A stretch of DNA of 7,349 nt from Ignavibacteriota bacterium (GTDB taxonomy: Bacteria; Bacteroidota; Ignavibacteria; UBA10030; SZUA-254): positions 1-7,349 of the forward strand of contig JACPVN010000530.1 of the NCBI GenBank assembly GCA_016191715.1. Direction: 5' to 3'. The position numbers were made by a program, and so were the translations under genes. The notes beneath the pieces are model-generated. The model was not told the DNA's origin. It did no database searches and was given only the letters and a program-made list of their open reading frames with translations. Below are positions 1-6,678 of this stretch, piece by piece (position 1 is the stretch's first letter; the number at the start of each line of letters is the position of its first letter).

Positions 1-1052
1 AGAAACCGGCAGATGTCCATATCATTTTTCATTACTTTTCCGTTGAAGCGTTTACCGAGAAATGATTTTACGGAAGGGAACAAGAGGAATGCGCCTTTCG
101 GAGAATCTACTTCGACTCCGGGAATCTGTTGGAGTTGCCCGACAGCAAAATCTCGGCGACGTTTGAATTCCTCCACCATCATTCCAAGTTCTGCAGATTG
201 ATTTGAGAGCGCGGCAACAGCCGCTTTCTGAGCAATTGAATTTGCGTTTGATGTTACCTGACTTTGAATCTTCGCCGCCGCTTGTGCAATTTCTTTCTTC
301 GCGCCAAGATACCCGATTCGCCATCCCGTCATCGAGTATGCTTTGGAAACTCCGTTCACCGTTACCACTTGTTCTTTAATTTGTTTGATGCTTCCGATGC
401 TGAAATGTATCGCGCCATCATACACAACTTTTTCATAGATCTCATCCGACACAACATAAATTCCCGTCTCTGCTATCACATCGGCAAGTTCCTCAATCTC
501 ACCTTGCGAATAAACTGCGCCTGTCGGATTCGAGGGCGAGTTGAAGATGAACGCTTTTGTTTTTGCATTGATTGCCTGTCGAAGTTGCCGTGCGGTAATT
601 TTAAATCCCGTGTCATGTATCGCATTCACAAATACCGGTTTTGCATCAACCAACTTTACCATTTCAGGATAACTTACCCAATACGGCGCTGGTATGACAA
701 CTTCATCGCCCGGATTACAAATCGCCTGCAACGAATTGAAGATTGCCTGCTTTGCACCTGTCGAAACAACAATCTGGTCGGGTTGAAAGAATAGATTGTT
801 ATCCTTTTCAAACTTCTGAACGATTGCTTTGAGGAGTTGCGGAATTCCTTCGTTGGCTGTGTAGCGCGTGAAGTTTTCCTCGATCGCCTGAATTGCCGCC
901 ATCTTGATGTGGGGTGGCGTGGGAAAGTCCGGCTCGCCGGCAGTGAGCGAGAGGACATCAACTCCTTGCTCTTTTAATGTTCGTGCAAGCGAGGTAAGTG
1001 CGAGTGTTTGTGATTCTTCAAGTTGTTGGATTTTTAGAGAACAGGATTTCAT
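1..1052 (-). CDS. aspC: Aspartate aminotransferase (class I, PLP-dependent), C-terminus cut by window edge
   Basis: Likely transfers the amino group between aspartate/glutamate and their 2-oxo acids, in the cytoplasm. The first 350 residues are present; about 45 are missing relative to a usual length near 395. Visible fold-type I landmarks are the TAGEPDFPTP motif (38-47), PYWVSYPEM (123-131), NSPSNPTG (171-178, N175 being the cofactor-contacting Asn), SDEIY (202-206, Asp and Tyr that hold PLP), the Schiff-base lysine K237 in VSKAYSMTGWRIGY (bases 342-344) and R245. These motifs resemble the Thermus-type I-gamma aspartate aminotransferases. The C-terminal substrate arginine lies outside the window, so specificity for aspartate is a family inference; aromatic or prephenate activity is possible. 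The ATG at 1052 is supported by an AAGGA five bases upstream, the clearest ribosome binding site here. It lies 21 bases after coaD and is probably co-transcribed. A near-identical truncated copy sits at the right edge. Confidence 0.93.
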   Translation of the reverse strand, partial: MKSCSLKIQQLEESQTLALTSLARTLKEQGVDVLSLTAGEPDFPTPPHIKMAAIQAIEENFTRYTANEGIPQLLKAIVQKFEKDNNLFFQPDQIVVSTGAKQAIFNSLQAICNPGDEVVIPAPYWVSYPEMVKLVDAKPVFVNAIHDTGFKITARQLRQAINAKTKAFIFNSPSNPTGAVYSQGEIEELADVIAETGIYVVSDEIYEKVVYDGAIHFSIGSIKQIKEQVVTVNGVSKAYSMTGWRIGYLGAKKEIAQAAAKIQSQVTSNANSIAQKAAVAALSNQSAELGMMVEEFKRRRDFAVGQLQQIPGVEVDSPKGAFLLFPSVKSFLGKRFNGKVMKNDMDICRF

Positions 1053-1057
1053 GATTT

Positions 1058-1062
1058 TCCTT
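1058..1062 (-). promoter_or_regulatory. Ribosome binding site of aspC
   Basis: The minus strand reads AAGGA followed by five bases and then the ATG at 1052. This is the only good Shine-Dalgarno match in front of any gene in the window. It fixes the aspC start and suggests that translation here is initiated independently rather than by coupling to coaD. Confidence 0.6.
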
Positions 1063-1073
1063 ACAAAGAACTG

Positions 1074-1556
1074 TTAGCGTTTGAACTTTTTCTTGAGTTT
1101 TTTGAGAACGATTGCGGGGACAAAACCGGAAACATCGCCTCCGTGTTGTGCGATTTCTCTTACGAGACTTGAACTGAGATACGTGTATTTTTCATGCGGC
1201 ATGAGGAACACCGTGGTAAGTTTTCCGGCGAGTTTGCGATTCGTGAGCGCCATTTGAAATTCATACTCGAAGTCTGAGACGGCACGAAGCCCGCGTACCA
1301 CGACAGAAGCTTTTTTCTTTTTTGCATACGCGACGAGCAGTCCCTCAAAACAATCAACCCGGATATTCTTCAAATGCTTAACCGATGCACGAATCAACTC
1401 CAATCGTTCTTCATCGGTGAACAACGGATTCTTCGTCGAGTTCTGTGCAACGGCGATAATCACTTCGGAGAAAATCTCTGCCGCCCGCTCGATAATATCG
1501 AGATGACCGTTCGTGATTGGGTCGAATGTTCCGGGATAAATTGATATAATTTTCAT
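1074..1556 (-). CDS. coaD: Phosphopantetheine adenylyltransferase (CoaD)
   Basis: Catalyses the fourth step of coenzyme A synthesis, joining ATP and 4'-phosphopantetheine to give dephospho-CoA and pyrophosphate. The 160-residue product has the normal family length. It starts with the nucleotidyltransferase signature YPGTFDPITNGH (7-18, with the TxGH ATP-binding element at 15-18). It continues with RGLRAVSDFEYEF (88-100), where R88 and R91 contact phosphates, and TYLSSSLVREIA (125-136), the bacterial ISSS/LVRE-type motif. The lysine-rich tail ends in KKFKR. No Shine-Dalgarno is visible: the bases just upstream belong to a 15-base repeat array, and its first unit includes the last two bases of the ATG. 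It lies 89 bases after rsmD and 21 bases before aspC, in the same direction. The rsmD-coaD order is common in many bacteria, which supports the call. Confidence 0.97.
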   Translation of the reverse strand: MKIISIYPGTFDPITNGHLDIIERAAEIFSEVIIAVAQNSTKNPLFTDEERLELIRASVKHLKNIRVDCFEGLLVAYAKKKKASVVVRGLRAVSDFEYEFQMALTNRKLAGKLTTVFLMPHEKYTYLSSSLVREIAQHGGDVSGFVPAIVLKKLKKKFKR

Positions 1557-1629
1557 TTACGATTTAATCATTGACGATTATCTGATTGACGATTGAGTCA
1601 TTGACAATTGCAACATTGAATTTTATTAT
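1555..1629. repeat. Five-unit degenerate tandem repeat with 15-base period
   Basis: Units begin at 1555, 1570, 1585, 1600 and 1615. The core is ATTGACGATT: exact at 1570 and 1585, one mismatch at 1600 (ATTGACAATT) and at 1555 (ATTTACGATT), and decayed at 1615 (ATTGAA...). The five bases between cores vary. The array fills most of the rsmD-coaD gap and touches the coaD start codon. No function is evident. The units are too short and the spacing too small for CRISPR. Confidence 0.8.
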
Positions 1630-1651
1630 CAAATGATTCAATGACTCAATC
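1591..1651. repeat. 14-base perfect inverted repeat spanning the rsmD stop
   Basis: GATTGAGTCATTGA at 1591-1604 is exactly complementary to 1638-1651, with 33 bases between the arms. The left arm lies in the 15-base repeat array. The right arm covers the rsmD stop codon (1646-1648). In the rsmD-coaD transcript this would give an AT-rich 14-pair stem. There is no U-run after it, so it is a poor rho-independent terminator. It could slow or process the mRNA, or simply be an array unit inserted in reverse. Confidence 0.75.
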
Positions 1652-2203
1652 TGCAATCGTCATTTTTTGGAAGAAACTGACTCGTGTTTGCCCGAACTCT
1701 TTCTGAACGGAAAGTTGAAATATTTTGCTCGTTTCAAACACCGTGTGCTTCGAGTGTTCAATGATAAGCAAACCATTGTTGTTGAGCAAGTTCTTTTGGA
1801 AAATCAGCGCGGGCAATTCAATCGTCTGTTCGTACACATACGGAGGGTCTGCAAAAATCAAATCGAACCGTTCGCGGCATGAATTCAAATAATACATCGC
1901 ATCCAATTGAACAATGTCCGCCCGTTCATCGCATTTCAGGAGTTCAATATTTTTTTGAATTGTTCTTACAACATTGTTTGATGATTCAACAAACACAGTG
2001 TTTGCGGCACCGCGACTGAGCGCTTCAAATCCTAAATTGCCGCTCCCTGCAAACAAATCAAGTACATTCGCTCCATAAATCCTCAACCTGTTTTGAAGCA
2101 TATTAAAAATTGTCGTCTTCACGCGGTCGGTTGCAGGACGAACGCTGTTATCGGGCACGGAAACGAGCGTTCGTCCCTTAAATTCTCCTGAAACAATTCT
2201 CAT
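1646..2203 (-). CDS. rsmD: 16S rRNA (guanine-966-N2)-methyltransferase RsmD
   Basis: Methylates N2 of G966 in 16S rRNA during 30S subunit assembly, using S-adenosylmethionine. The 185-residue protein is of family length. It begins MRIVSGEFKGR, followed by RPATDRVKTTIFNML (22-36), the SAM-binding loop DLFAGSGNLGFEALSRGA (49-66) and the catalytic DPPY (119-122). The ATG at 2203 is preferred over an in-frame start at 2254: it gives the canonical N-terminus and makes a 4-base ATGA overlap with the upstream gene, which implies translational coupling. No Shine-Dalgarno is visible. The last five residues, MTIAD, are encoded by sequence resembling the intergenic repeat (reverse-strand version of its unit), so the original C-terminus may have been replaced or extended by repeat insertion. 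Identification is secure. Confidence 0.95.
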   Translation of the reverse strand: MRIVSGEFKGRTLVSVPDNSVRPATDRVKTTIFNMLQNRLRIYGANVLDLFAGSGNLGFEALSRGAANTVFVESSNNVVRTIQKNIELLKCDERADIVQLDAMYYLNSCRERFDLIFADPPYVYEQTIELPALIFQKNLLNNNGLLIIEHSKHTVFETSKIFQLSVQKEFGQTRVSFFQKMTIAD

Positions 2204-3087
2204 TTGGGAGTTTTGACAAATCGCCCTACATCCGGTATCATCACTCCGACGCACGCGCTGAAGCGATGTTCGTGTCCGAGATAGCGGGAGAAATTTTTGA
2301 CTTCAGGAGTAACGCGGAATCTTCTGAACGGATTTAACGGAATAACCACGCCAAGTGATGACTTCAATGCTTTCACCCATTCATGCGAGAGCGCGGCGCC
2401 GAAGACGTACATTGTTTCCGGTAATACTTCGAGGAGTTCGTTTGCTAAAAACTCGACCGCCGATTTCGGTTCCAACCCGATTGCATACTTGTGCATCGTC
2501 ATCGTTCCTGATTCTAACACAAGAACATCTAACCGTAAATATGAAATACTGAGGAGAGCAATTGTCTTTGTGGAAATTTCAGGATGAACATGACGGAGCG
2601 CCCGTTCGGAAGTTGACGTATGCAGTTCAATTGTATCGCACTGAAGATTTGATTTTTGGAATGATGCCTGTATCTCACTCAACAACGATTGCCGGATGAT
2701 TGTTGAAAGAATGCAGTTCGTCTCTTCGTTGTTCGATTTCAACGTTCTGTTCTCCCGGAGATAATCGGCAGATGAAAATTCCGCAACAAAATTCTTCCAT
2801 TCCCAATCAAGATGCTCTTCCTGCTCCGCAGGTGAGAACGTAGCATCAAGCGGAAATGTTTGCAGTACGGCACGGTCTGTTTCCATGCTCACCCCGACTT
2901 TTGCTATTTTTCCGAACGGCTTCAATGCCTGTAGTATCATTTCAGGCAAATGATAAAACGGATGGTCATCGTGACGGATAATTTCATCGAGATATTTCAA
3001 ATCAGTTCCGTCATCTCTGAATTCTGCGGCAACGATTTGTGTCTTGTCGCCCGAAAAACCGATACCGATACGAATTTCTTTTGTCAT
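2200..3087 (-). CDS. Divergent PilM-like (actin-fold) protein, function unproven
   Basis: A 295-residue protein with no signal peptide or membrane segment. Three stretches resemble the actin/PilM fold: IGIGFSGDKTQIVAAEF (6-22), like the phosphate-1 strand pair; ALLSISYLRLDVLVLESGTM (177-196), like the phosphate-2 pair; and MYVFGAAL (226-233), like the adenosine motif. VGVSMETDRAVLQTFPLD (64-81), NPFRRF (252-257) and FSACVGVMIP (276-285) are also PilM-like. The usual acidic residue of the first motif (GID) is replaced by glycine (GIG), so ATP binding is doubtful. PilM family members recruit inner-membrane pilus components through the PilN tail; no pilN, pilO or pilQ is present here. It sits 3 bases after the ComEA-like gene and overlaps rsmD by 4 bases. 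It could instead be a lineage-specific protein of unknown role. The assignment rests on pattern recognition only. Confidence 0.5.
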   Translation of the reverse strand: MTKEIRIGIGFSGDKTQIVAAEFRDDGTDLKYLDEIIRHDDHPFYHLPEMILQALKPFGKIAKVGVSMETDRAVLQTFPLDATFSPAEQEEHLDWEWKNFVAEFSSADYLRENRTLKSNNEETNCILSTIIRQSLLSEIQASFQKSNLQCDTIELHTSTSERALRHVHPEISTKTIALLSISYLRLDVLVLESGTMTMHKYAIGLEPKSAVEFLANELLEVLPETMYVFGAALSHEWVKALKSSLGVVIPLNPFRRFRVTPEVKNFSRYLGHEHRFSACVGVMIPDVGRFVKTPK

Positions 3088-3090
3088 AAG

Positions 3091-3564
3091 TTACTTTTCA
3101 ATCTTAATCAATGGTTTGATGACTTCTAATTTTTTCTCTCCGATTCCTTTTACCTTCAACAGTTCCTTTGCAGATTTGAACTCGCCTTTATCTTCACGAT
3201 ATAAGATGATTCTTTCTGCCATCGCTTCGCCGATGCCGGGAAGTTTCATCAATTCTTCTTTCGTTGCAGTGTTAATGTTGACGGGAATCGAATCGTTCTC
3301 AACTTTATTCGTTTTACGTGTTGATTTTTTTTTCGTATTAGATTGAACTGAGTCCTCATCTTCAATGGAAGTATGAAGAGCGCGTGATTTGCTCACAAAT
3401 TCAGAATCCATCGAAGCATAATCAAATCGTTGTTTCTGTTCTGTAGATACCCCTGCAAGTTTCAATACTCCTCCGACGATAAACGCCCCGACAAGAAAGA
3501 ACACGATCATTCCTTCATTCGGAGTAAAGCCGATGAGTCGGCTTACCTTCTCAAGGAACTTCAT
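3091..3564 (-). CDS. Membrane-anchored ComEA-type helix-hairpin-helix DNA-binding protein
   Basis: A 157-residue protein with a short cytoplasmic head (1-17), one hydrophobic segment (about 18-37, GMIVFFLVGAFIVGGVLKLA), a charged, probably disordered linker (about 41-93, with a KKKSTRK patch) and a C-terminal double helix-hairpin-helix domain. The domain carries NINTAT (96-101) and two hairpins, LPGIGEAMAERI (108-119) and VKGIGEKKLEVI (138-149). In ComEA proteins this domain binds double-stranded DNA without sequence specificity, at the outer face of the inner membrane, during uptake. The topology seen here fits that arrangement. It lies one base after dnaJ and three before the PilM-like gene, so it is expressed with the chaperones. 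A competence role is an inference; many Bacteroidota-type genomes carry such proteins without proven transformation. Confidence 0.8.
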   Translation of the reverse strand: MKFLEKVSRLIGFTPNEGMIVFFLVGAFIVGGVLKLAGVSTEQKQRFDYASMDSEFVSKSRALHTSIEDEDSVQSNTKKKSTRKTNKVENDSIPVNINTATKEELMKLPGIGEAMAERIILYREDKGEFKSAKELLKVKGIGEKKLEVIKPLIKIEK

Positions 3565-3565
3565 A

Positions 3566-4738
3566 TCACTTGAATATGTCTTTCATCTTTTCGAAAAAAC
3601 TCTGCTCAGCGTTTGCAGATTTATCCCCTTCTTTCGGTTGAACATTTTCAGAGTTGTTCAGTTGTTTCAATAAGTCTTTCTCTTTGGAGTTCATTTTCGT
3701 CGGTACCCAAACATTTACTCGAACGATTTGGTCTCCTTTGCCGTACCCGCGGAGACGGGGAAATCCTTTGTCCTTCATGCGAAGATATTTTCCGGACTGT
3801 GTTCCTCCGTCAATTTTCAACCTTGCCTTACCGTACAACGTCGGAATTTCGATGTCCGTCCCGAACACTGCTTCGGGAAAACTAATCAACACATCAAGGA
3901 TAACATCATCACCGTTGCGAACGAACAACGGATGGTGTTCCTCTTCAACGAGGACAATTAAATCGCCTGCCGGTCCGCCGCGCTGACCTGAATTTCCCTG
4001 ACCGTCAAGTTGAATGTAATTTCCTTCAGCAACACCGGCTGGGATATTCACCTTCACAGTTGTTTCTCCCTGCGTTCTTCCTTCGCCGCGACACTTTGAA
4101 CAATGCTCTTTGATGACCTGACCTTCGCCGCTGCAATTCTGACACGTTGAGATGTTTACGAACTGTCCGAACACAGAACGGGAAACCTGTCTGATTTCAC
4201 CCGATCCGCCGCAAACATGACACGTTGTTTTTGAACTCCCTGCTTTCGCACCCGTGCCGTTGCACGTTTCACATCCGATATATCGTTTTACTTTTAATTT
4301 CTTCTCGACTCCGATTGCAATTTCTTCCAATGTCAACTTCAACCGAATTTTTAAATCGGAGCCGGGTATTCCGGTGAAGGTTCCGCGTCCTCTTCTTTGT
4401 CCCTGATTGAAAATATCGCCAAACATACTTCCGCCAAATGCCTGACCGAAAATATCCTGAAAGTTGACAAAGATTTCACTCGCATCTCTAAATCCGTGGA
4501 AGTCCATTCCCGGTCTCATTCCTTCGTGACCGAATCGGTCGTACCGGGCGCGTTTGTCATTATCGCTCAATACTTCATACGCTTCCGTCGCTTCTTTGAA
4601 TTTCTCTTCCGCATCTTTGTTGTTCGGGTTGCGGTCCGGATGATGAGCCATCGCCGCCTGACGATATGCTTTTTTAATCTCGTCCGGTGCCGCAGTTCTG
4701 TTGATGCCTAATATTTCGTAATAATCTCGCTTCGCCAT
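3566..4738 (-). CDS. dnaJ: Chaperone protein DnaJ (type I Hsp40)
   Basis: Co-chaperone that delivers unfolded proteins to DnaK and stimulates its ATPase; cytoplasmic. The 390-residue product is full length. It has a J domain (about 4-69) with the essential HPD at 33-35, then a Gly/Phe/Met-rich linker (about 70-127), shorter in glycine than in E. coli. Next come four CxxCxGxG zinc motifs (C156/C159, C173/C176, C199/C202, C213/C216), all intact. Substrate-binding beta domains follow (about 128-345), and the tail ends in a FFEKMKDIFK segment of the kind common in this family. It lies three bases after grpE and one base before the HhH gene. No Shine-Dalgarno is visible, so translation probably depends on coupling. 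Induction with hrcA and grpE under heat stress is expected from the operon arrangement. Confidence 0.98.
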   Translation of the reverse strand: MAKRDYYEILGINRTAAPDEIKKAYRQAAMAHHPDRNPNNKDAEEKFKEATEAYEVLSDNDKRARYDRFGHEGMRPGMDFHGFRDASEIFVNFQDIFGQAFGGSMFGDIFNQGQRRGRGTFTGIPGSDLKIRLKLTLEEIAIGVEKKLKVKRYIGCETCNGTGAKAGSSKTTCHVCGGSGEIRQVSRSVFGQFVNISTCQNCSGEGQVIKEHCSKCRGEGRTQGETTVKVNIPAGVAEGNYIQLDGQGNSGQRGGPAGDLIVLVEEEHHPLFVRNGDDVILDVLISFPEAVFGTDIEIPTLYGKARLKIDGGTQSGKYLRMKDKGFPRLRGYGKGDQIVRVNVWVPTKMNSKEKDLLKQLNNSENVQPKEGDKSANAEQSFFEKMKDIFK

Positions 4739-4741
4739 TGA

Positions 4742-5335
4742 TTAGTTCACGCCTTCCGTCGCTGATTCAACGCTCTCTGCCGGCTGAGATTCTTCAACCA
4801 CTTCACCCGAGACAACTACTTTTGCATGACGCAGAACTTTTCCATACATCATGTATCCTTTCTCAACTTCTTCGAGAATCATATGAGGCGGAACATCGCT
4901 CTTCGGCAGTTGCATCAATGCATCATGCAGATGCGGGTCAAATTCTTTCCCGATGACTTCGTACGCTTCAACTCCTTGCTTTGCAAAGAGTTTCAAACAT
5001 TTTTGATAAATGAGTTCAACGCCGCGAAAAAAAGAATCAAAATCCTTCTTCTCCCGACTGAGTTTCAGCGAGCGTTCGAAATCATCAAGCACTGGAAGCA
5101 AATCGAAAATTAAATCTTCGTTCGCATACCGTACCCGTTCTAAATAATCATTCTCCGTGCGGCGTTTGTAGTTCTCAAACTCAGCCGCTTTCCGTAACAG
5201 TTGGTCTTTTAACTGTCCGATAGTTTTTTCTAATTCTTCAATTCGGTTATCCGGGACGGCTGTCTCTGGTTGTTCCTGAGCAACTTGTTCCGATACTTCT
5301 GTTGAGTTCTGTTCCTCTTTGATATTCACTTCCAT
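4742..5335 (-). CDS. grpE: Nucleotide exchange factor GrpE
   Basis: Releases ADP from DnaK, resetting the Hsp70 cycle; acts as a dimer and thermosensor. The 197-residue product has an acidic, low-complexity N-terminus (1-30), a long coiled-coil helix (about 31-85, with RIEELEKTIGQLKDQLLRKA and FENYKRR), a helical-bundle region with LLPVLDDFERSL (79-90), and the C-terminal beta-wing domain. The wing domain contains FDPHLHDALMQ, followed by VEKGYMMYGKVLRHAKVVVS, the family signature. A short acidic tail ends the protein. It lies one base after hrcA and three before dnaJ. No ribosome binding site is visible ahead of the ATG at 5335, which fits coupled translation with hrcA. Confidence 0.97.
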   Translation of the reverse strand: MEVNIKEEQNSTEVSEQVAQEQPETAVPDNRIEELEKTIGQLKDQLLRKAAEFENYKRRTENDYLERVRYANEDLIFDLLPVLDDFERSLKLSREKKDFDSFFRGVELIYQKCLKLFAKQGVEAYEVIGKEFDPHLHDALMQLPKSDVPPHMILEEVEKGYMMYGKVLRHAKVVVSGEVVEESQPAESVESATEGVN

Positions 5336-5336
5336 A

Positions 5337-6371
5337 TTAACTTAATGATGATGATACTTCTTCAGCCATGTAACTTACCAACGGAATGACCTTTGCATAG
5401 TTCATTCGCTTTGGTCCTAAAATTCCGATTGTTCCCTGTACATCGCCGACCGTGTATGTTTTTAAGATGATGCTGTAATTTTTCAATTTCGTGTTTCCAT
5501 GTTCTTCGCCGATAGCAACAGCGACTCCGTGTTCCACTTCTTTCACATCCGATTTTTCCAACACTTCCGTAAGAATCGTCTCATCATTGATGAGTTCGAT
5601 AATCGTGCGGATGTTATCCCGCTCGCCGTACTCCGGTTGCTCAATTAATGTCTGAGTCCCGCCGATGTGAAGTTTTTCCCGTTCTTTGCTATCATCGAAA
5701 ATTCTTCCCGCAGAATTGACCATAAGATTGATGATGCCTGATTTATCGTTTGCAAAATCTTTCACACGTTCACCGAACGTGTCTCGGATGGTTTTTAATG
5801 TTAAGCCGGAAAGTTTCTCATTTAAATATTGTCCGACATCTGCAAGATGCGTGGGAGAAATCTCAACCGGAATTTCCATCGTAATTGTTTTGATGATTCC
5901 TGACTTCACTTCTAACACAACCAAAATTTTGTGTGAAGCAATCGTGATTAATTCGATACGTTCCAGTCTGCCGGCGCTGAGATGAAGCGATGACACAACG
6001 CTGAGTTGATGCGAGATTGTTCCAAGCAACCGCGCCGCTTCACGGAGAACCTCATTCGATTCAATTACAAGGTCAAACTGCCGACGGATGTTTCCTTTTT
6101 CACGCGGACTTACCTGCTGTATTTCCATCAACCAATCAACAAAATAGCGGTAGCCCTTGTCGGTCGGAATACTTCCTGCCGAAGTGTGCGGATGATGGAT
6201 GTAACCCGATTCTTCCAAATCGGAAAGCACATTCCGTATGGTCGCCGCGCTCAGGTTCAGTTCATGATGTTTGGAAATATAGCGCGAAGCGACCGGTGCC
6301 GCCGAATCAATAAAGCGATACACCACATAGCGGAGTATCTCTCGTTCACGTTCGTTGAGTTCTATTTCCAT
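5337..6371 (-). CDS. hrcA: Heat-inducible transcription repressor HrcA
   Basis: Repressor that binds the CIRCE operator of class I heat-shock genes and is kept active by GroEL. From the ATG at 6371 the product is 344 residues, typical of the family. It has a winged-helix domain (about 1-75) with LNEREREILRYVVYRF and the recognition stretch LSAATIRNVLSDLEESGYI (40-58), then the wing motif HTSAGSIPTDKGYRYF (62-77), and the GAF-like and dimerisation regions to the end. The arginine usually found in HTSAGRIP is a serine here (S67, bases 6171-6173). A longer reading from a TTG at 6443 would add 24 residues but would begin upstream of the likely promoter, so it is rejected. This is the first gene of the run; grpE follows after one base. 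No CIRCE is seen upstream. Confidence 0.95.
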   Translation of the reverse strand: MEIELNEREREILRYVVYRFIDSAAPVASRYISKHHELNLSAATIRNVLSDLEESGYIHHPHTSAGSIPTDKGYRYFVDWLMEIQQVSPREKGNIRRQFDLVIESNEVLREAARLLGTISHQLSVVSSLHLSAGRLERIELITIASHKILVVLEVKSGIIKTITMEIPVEISPTHLADVGQYLNEKLSGLTLKTIRDTFGERVKDFANDKSGIINLMVNSAGRIFDDSKEREKLHIGGTQTLIEQPEYGERDNIRTIIELINDETILTEVLEKSDVKEVEHGVAVAIGEEHGNTKLKNYSIILKTYTVGDVQGTIGILGPKRMNYAKVIPLVSYMAEEVSSSLS

Positions 6372-6406
6372 TGATAAGTTGTCAGATTTGCCTTTTTGTT
6401 GATGAA

Positions 6407-6434
6407 ATAATAAGAATTTTTGAGCTTCTATCAA
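6407..6434 (-). promoter_or_regulatory. Candidate sigma70 promoter of the hrcA operon
   Basis: On the minus strand TTGATA (6434-6429) and TATTAT (6412-6407) each match the -35 and -10 consensus at five of six positions, with a 16-base spacer. Transcription would start near 6400, leaving a leader of about 29 bases to the hrcA ATG at 6371. The leader has no clear Shine-Dalgarno. The site excludes the longer TTG start of hrcA. If the organism uses a Bacteroidota-type primary sigma factor with a different -10, this match could be chance. Confidence 0.5.
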
Positions 6435-6582
6435 AGAAATCAATTTTAATGGGGCTAGAGTGAAATTCCCAAGAAAAAGAAGTTGAAAACCGTCTCATTG
6501 CTCACGAAAGACGATTTGATATTCAATTCTCAAATCACAGCGTTTAACCGTATGGGTTTTCTCTAAAGAAAGCAAATCGTAT
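6435..6582. other. Non-coding leader between hrcA promoter and palindromic element
   Basis: About 150 AT-rich bases with no credible reading frame on either strand. It contains one small inverted repeat, GATTTGA (6513-6519) and TCAAATC (6530-6536), separated by 10 bases. The shape resembles an operator, but the sequence does not match CIRCE. No terminator, tRNA or riboswitch was recognised here. Confidence 0.5.
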
Positions 6583-6678
6583 TCGTCATTCCGACGTTCC
6601 AATGGTATCACATTAGAATAAGTTAGATTCTTTCGTGTCTGAAAGGATGGAGCCGCCGAAATATATTCGGTATGACGA
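6583..6678. repeat. Palindromic intergenic element with near-identical inverted ends
   Basis: The left end TCGTCATTCCGA (6583-6594) matches the reverse complement of the right end (6667-6678) at 11 of 12 positions. Inside are two small hairpins, CTTTC/GAAAG (6630-6634 with 6641-6645) and CCGAA/TTCGG (6656-6660 with 6666-6670). The GTCATTCCGA-type ends resemble short dispersed intergenic repeats known from many environmental genomes; that resemblance is from memory and untested. The element carries no gene. Its right part is read as the first ~11 codons of the truncated aminotransferase, and homology to the intact copy starts within about eight bases of its end. Confidence 0.6.

Noticed and set aside
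264..794. Plus-strand 176-codon reading frame antisense to aspC
   Set aside because: It lies entirely opposite a conserved gene, shows no recognisable domain and has no ribosome binding site; it is an antisense shadow.
1555..1629. CRISPR array
   Set aside because: The repeat core is 10 bases with 5-base variable parts, far below CRISPR repeat and spacer lengths, and no cas gene is present.
1591..1651. Rho-independent terminator after rsmD
   Set aside because: The stem is AT-rich with a 33-base loop and has no U-run following it in the direction of transcription.
2204..2254. Longer rsmD start at 2254
   Set aside because: The extra 17 residues are not RsmD-like and overlap the PilM-like gene; MRIVSGEFKG from 2203 is the family start and forms an ATGA overlap.
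6372..6443. N-terminal extension of hrcA from a TTG at 6443
   Set aside because: It adds 24 residues not typical of HrcA, lacks a ribosome binding site and starts upstream of the candidate promoter; the ATG at 6371 gives the canonical N-terminus and length.
6451..6475. Possible CIRCE half-site (CACTC on the minus strand near 6458-6466)
   Set aside because: Only about six of nine bases match one arm, and the partner arm at the correct spacing does not match GAGTGCTAA.
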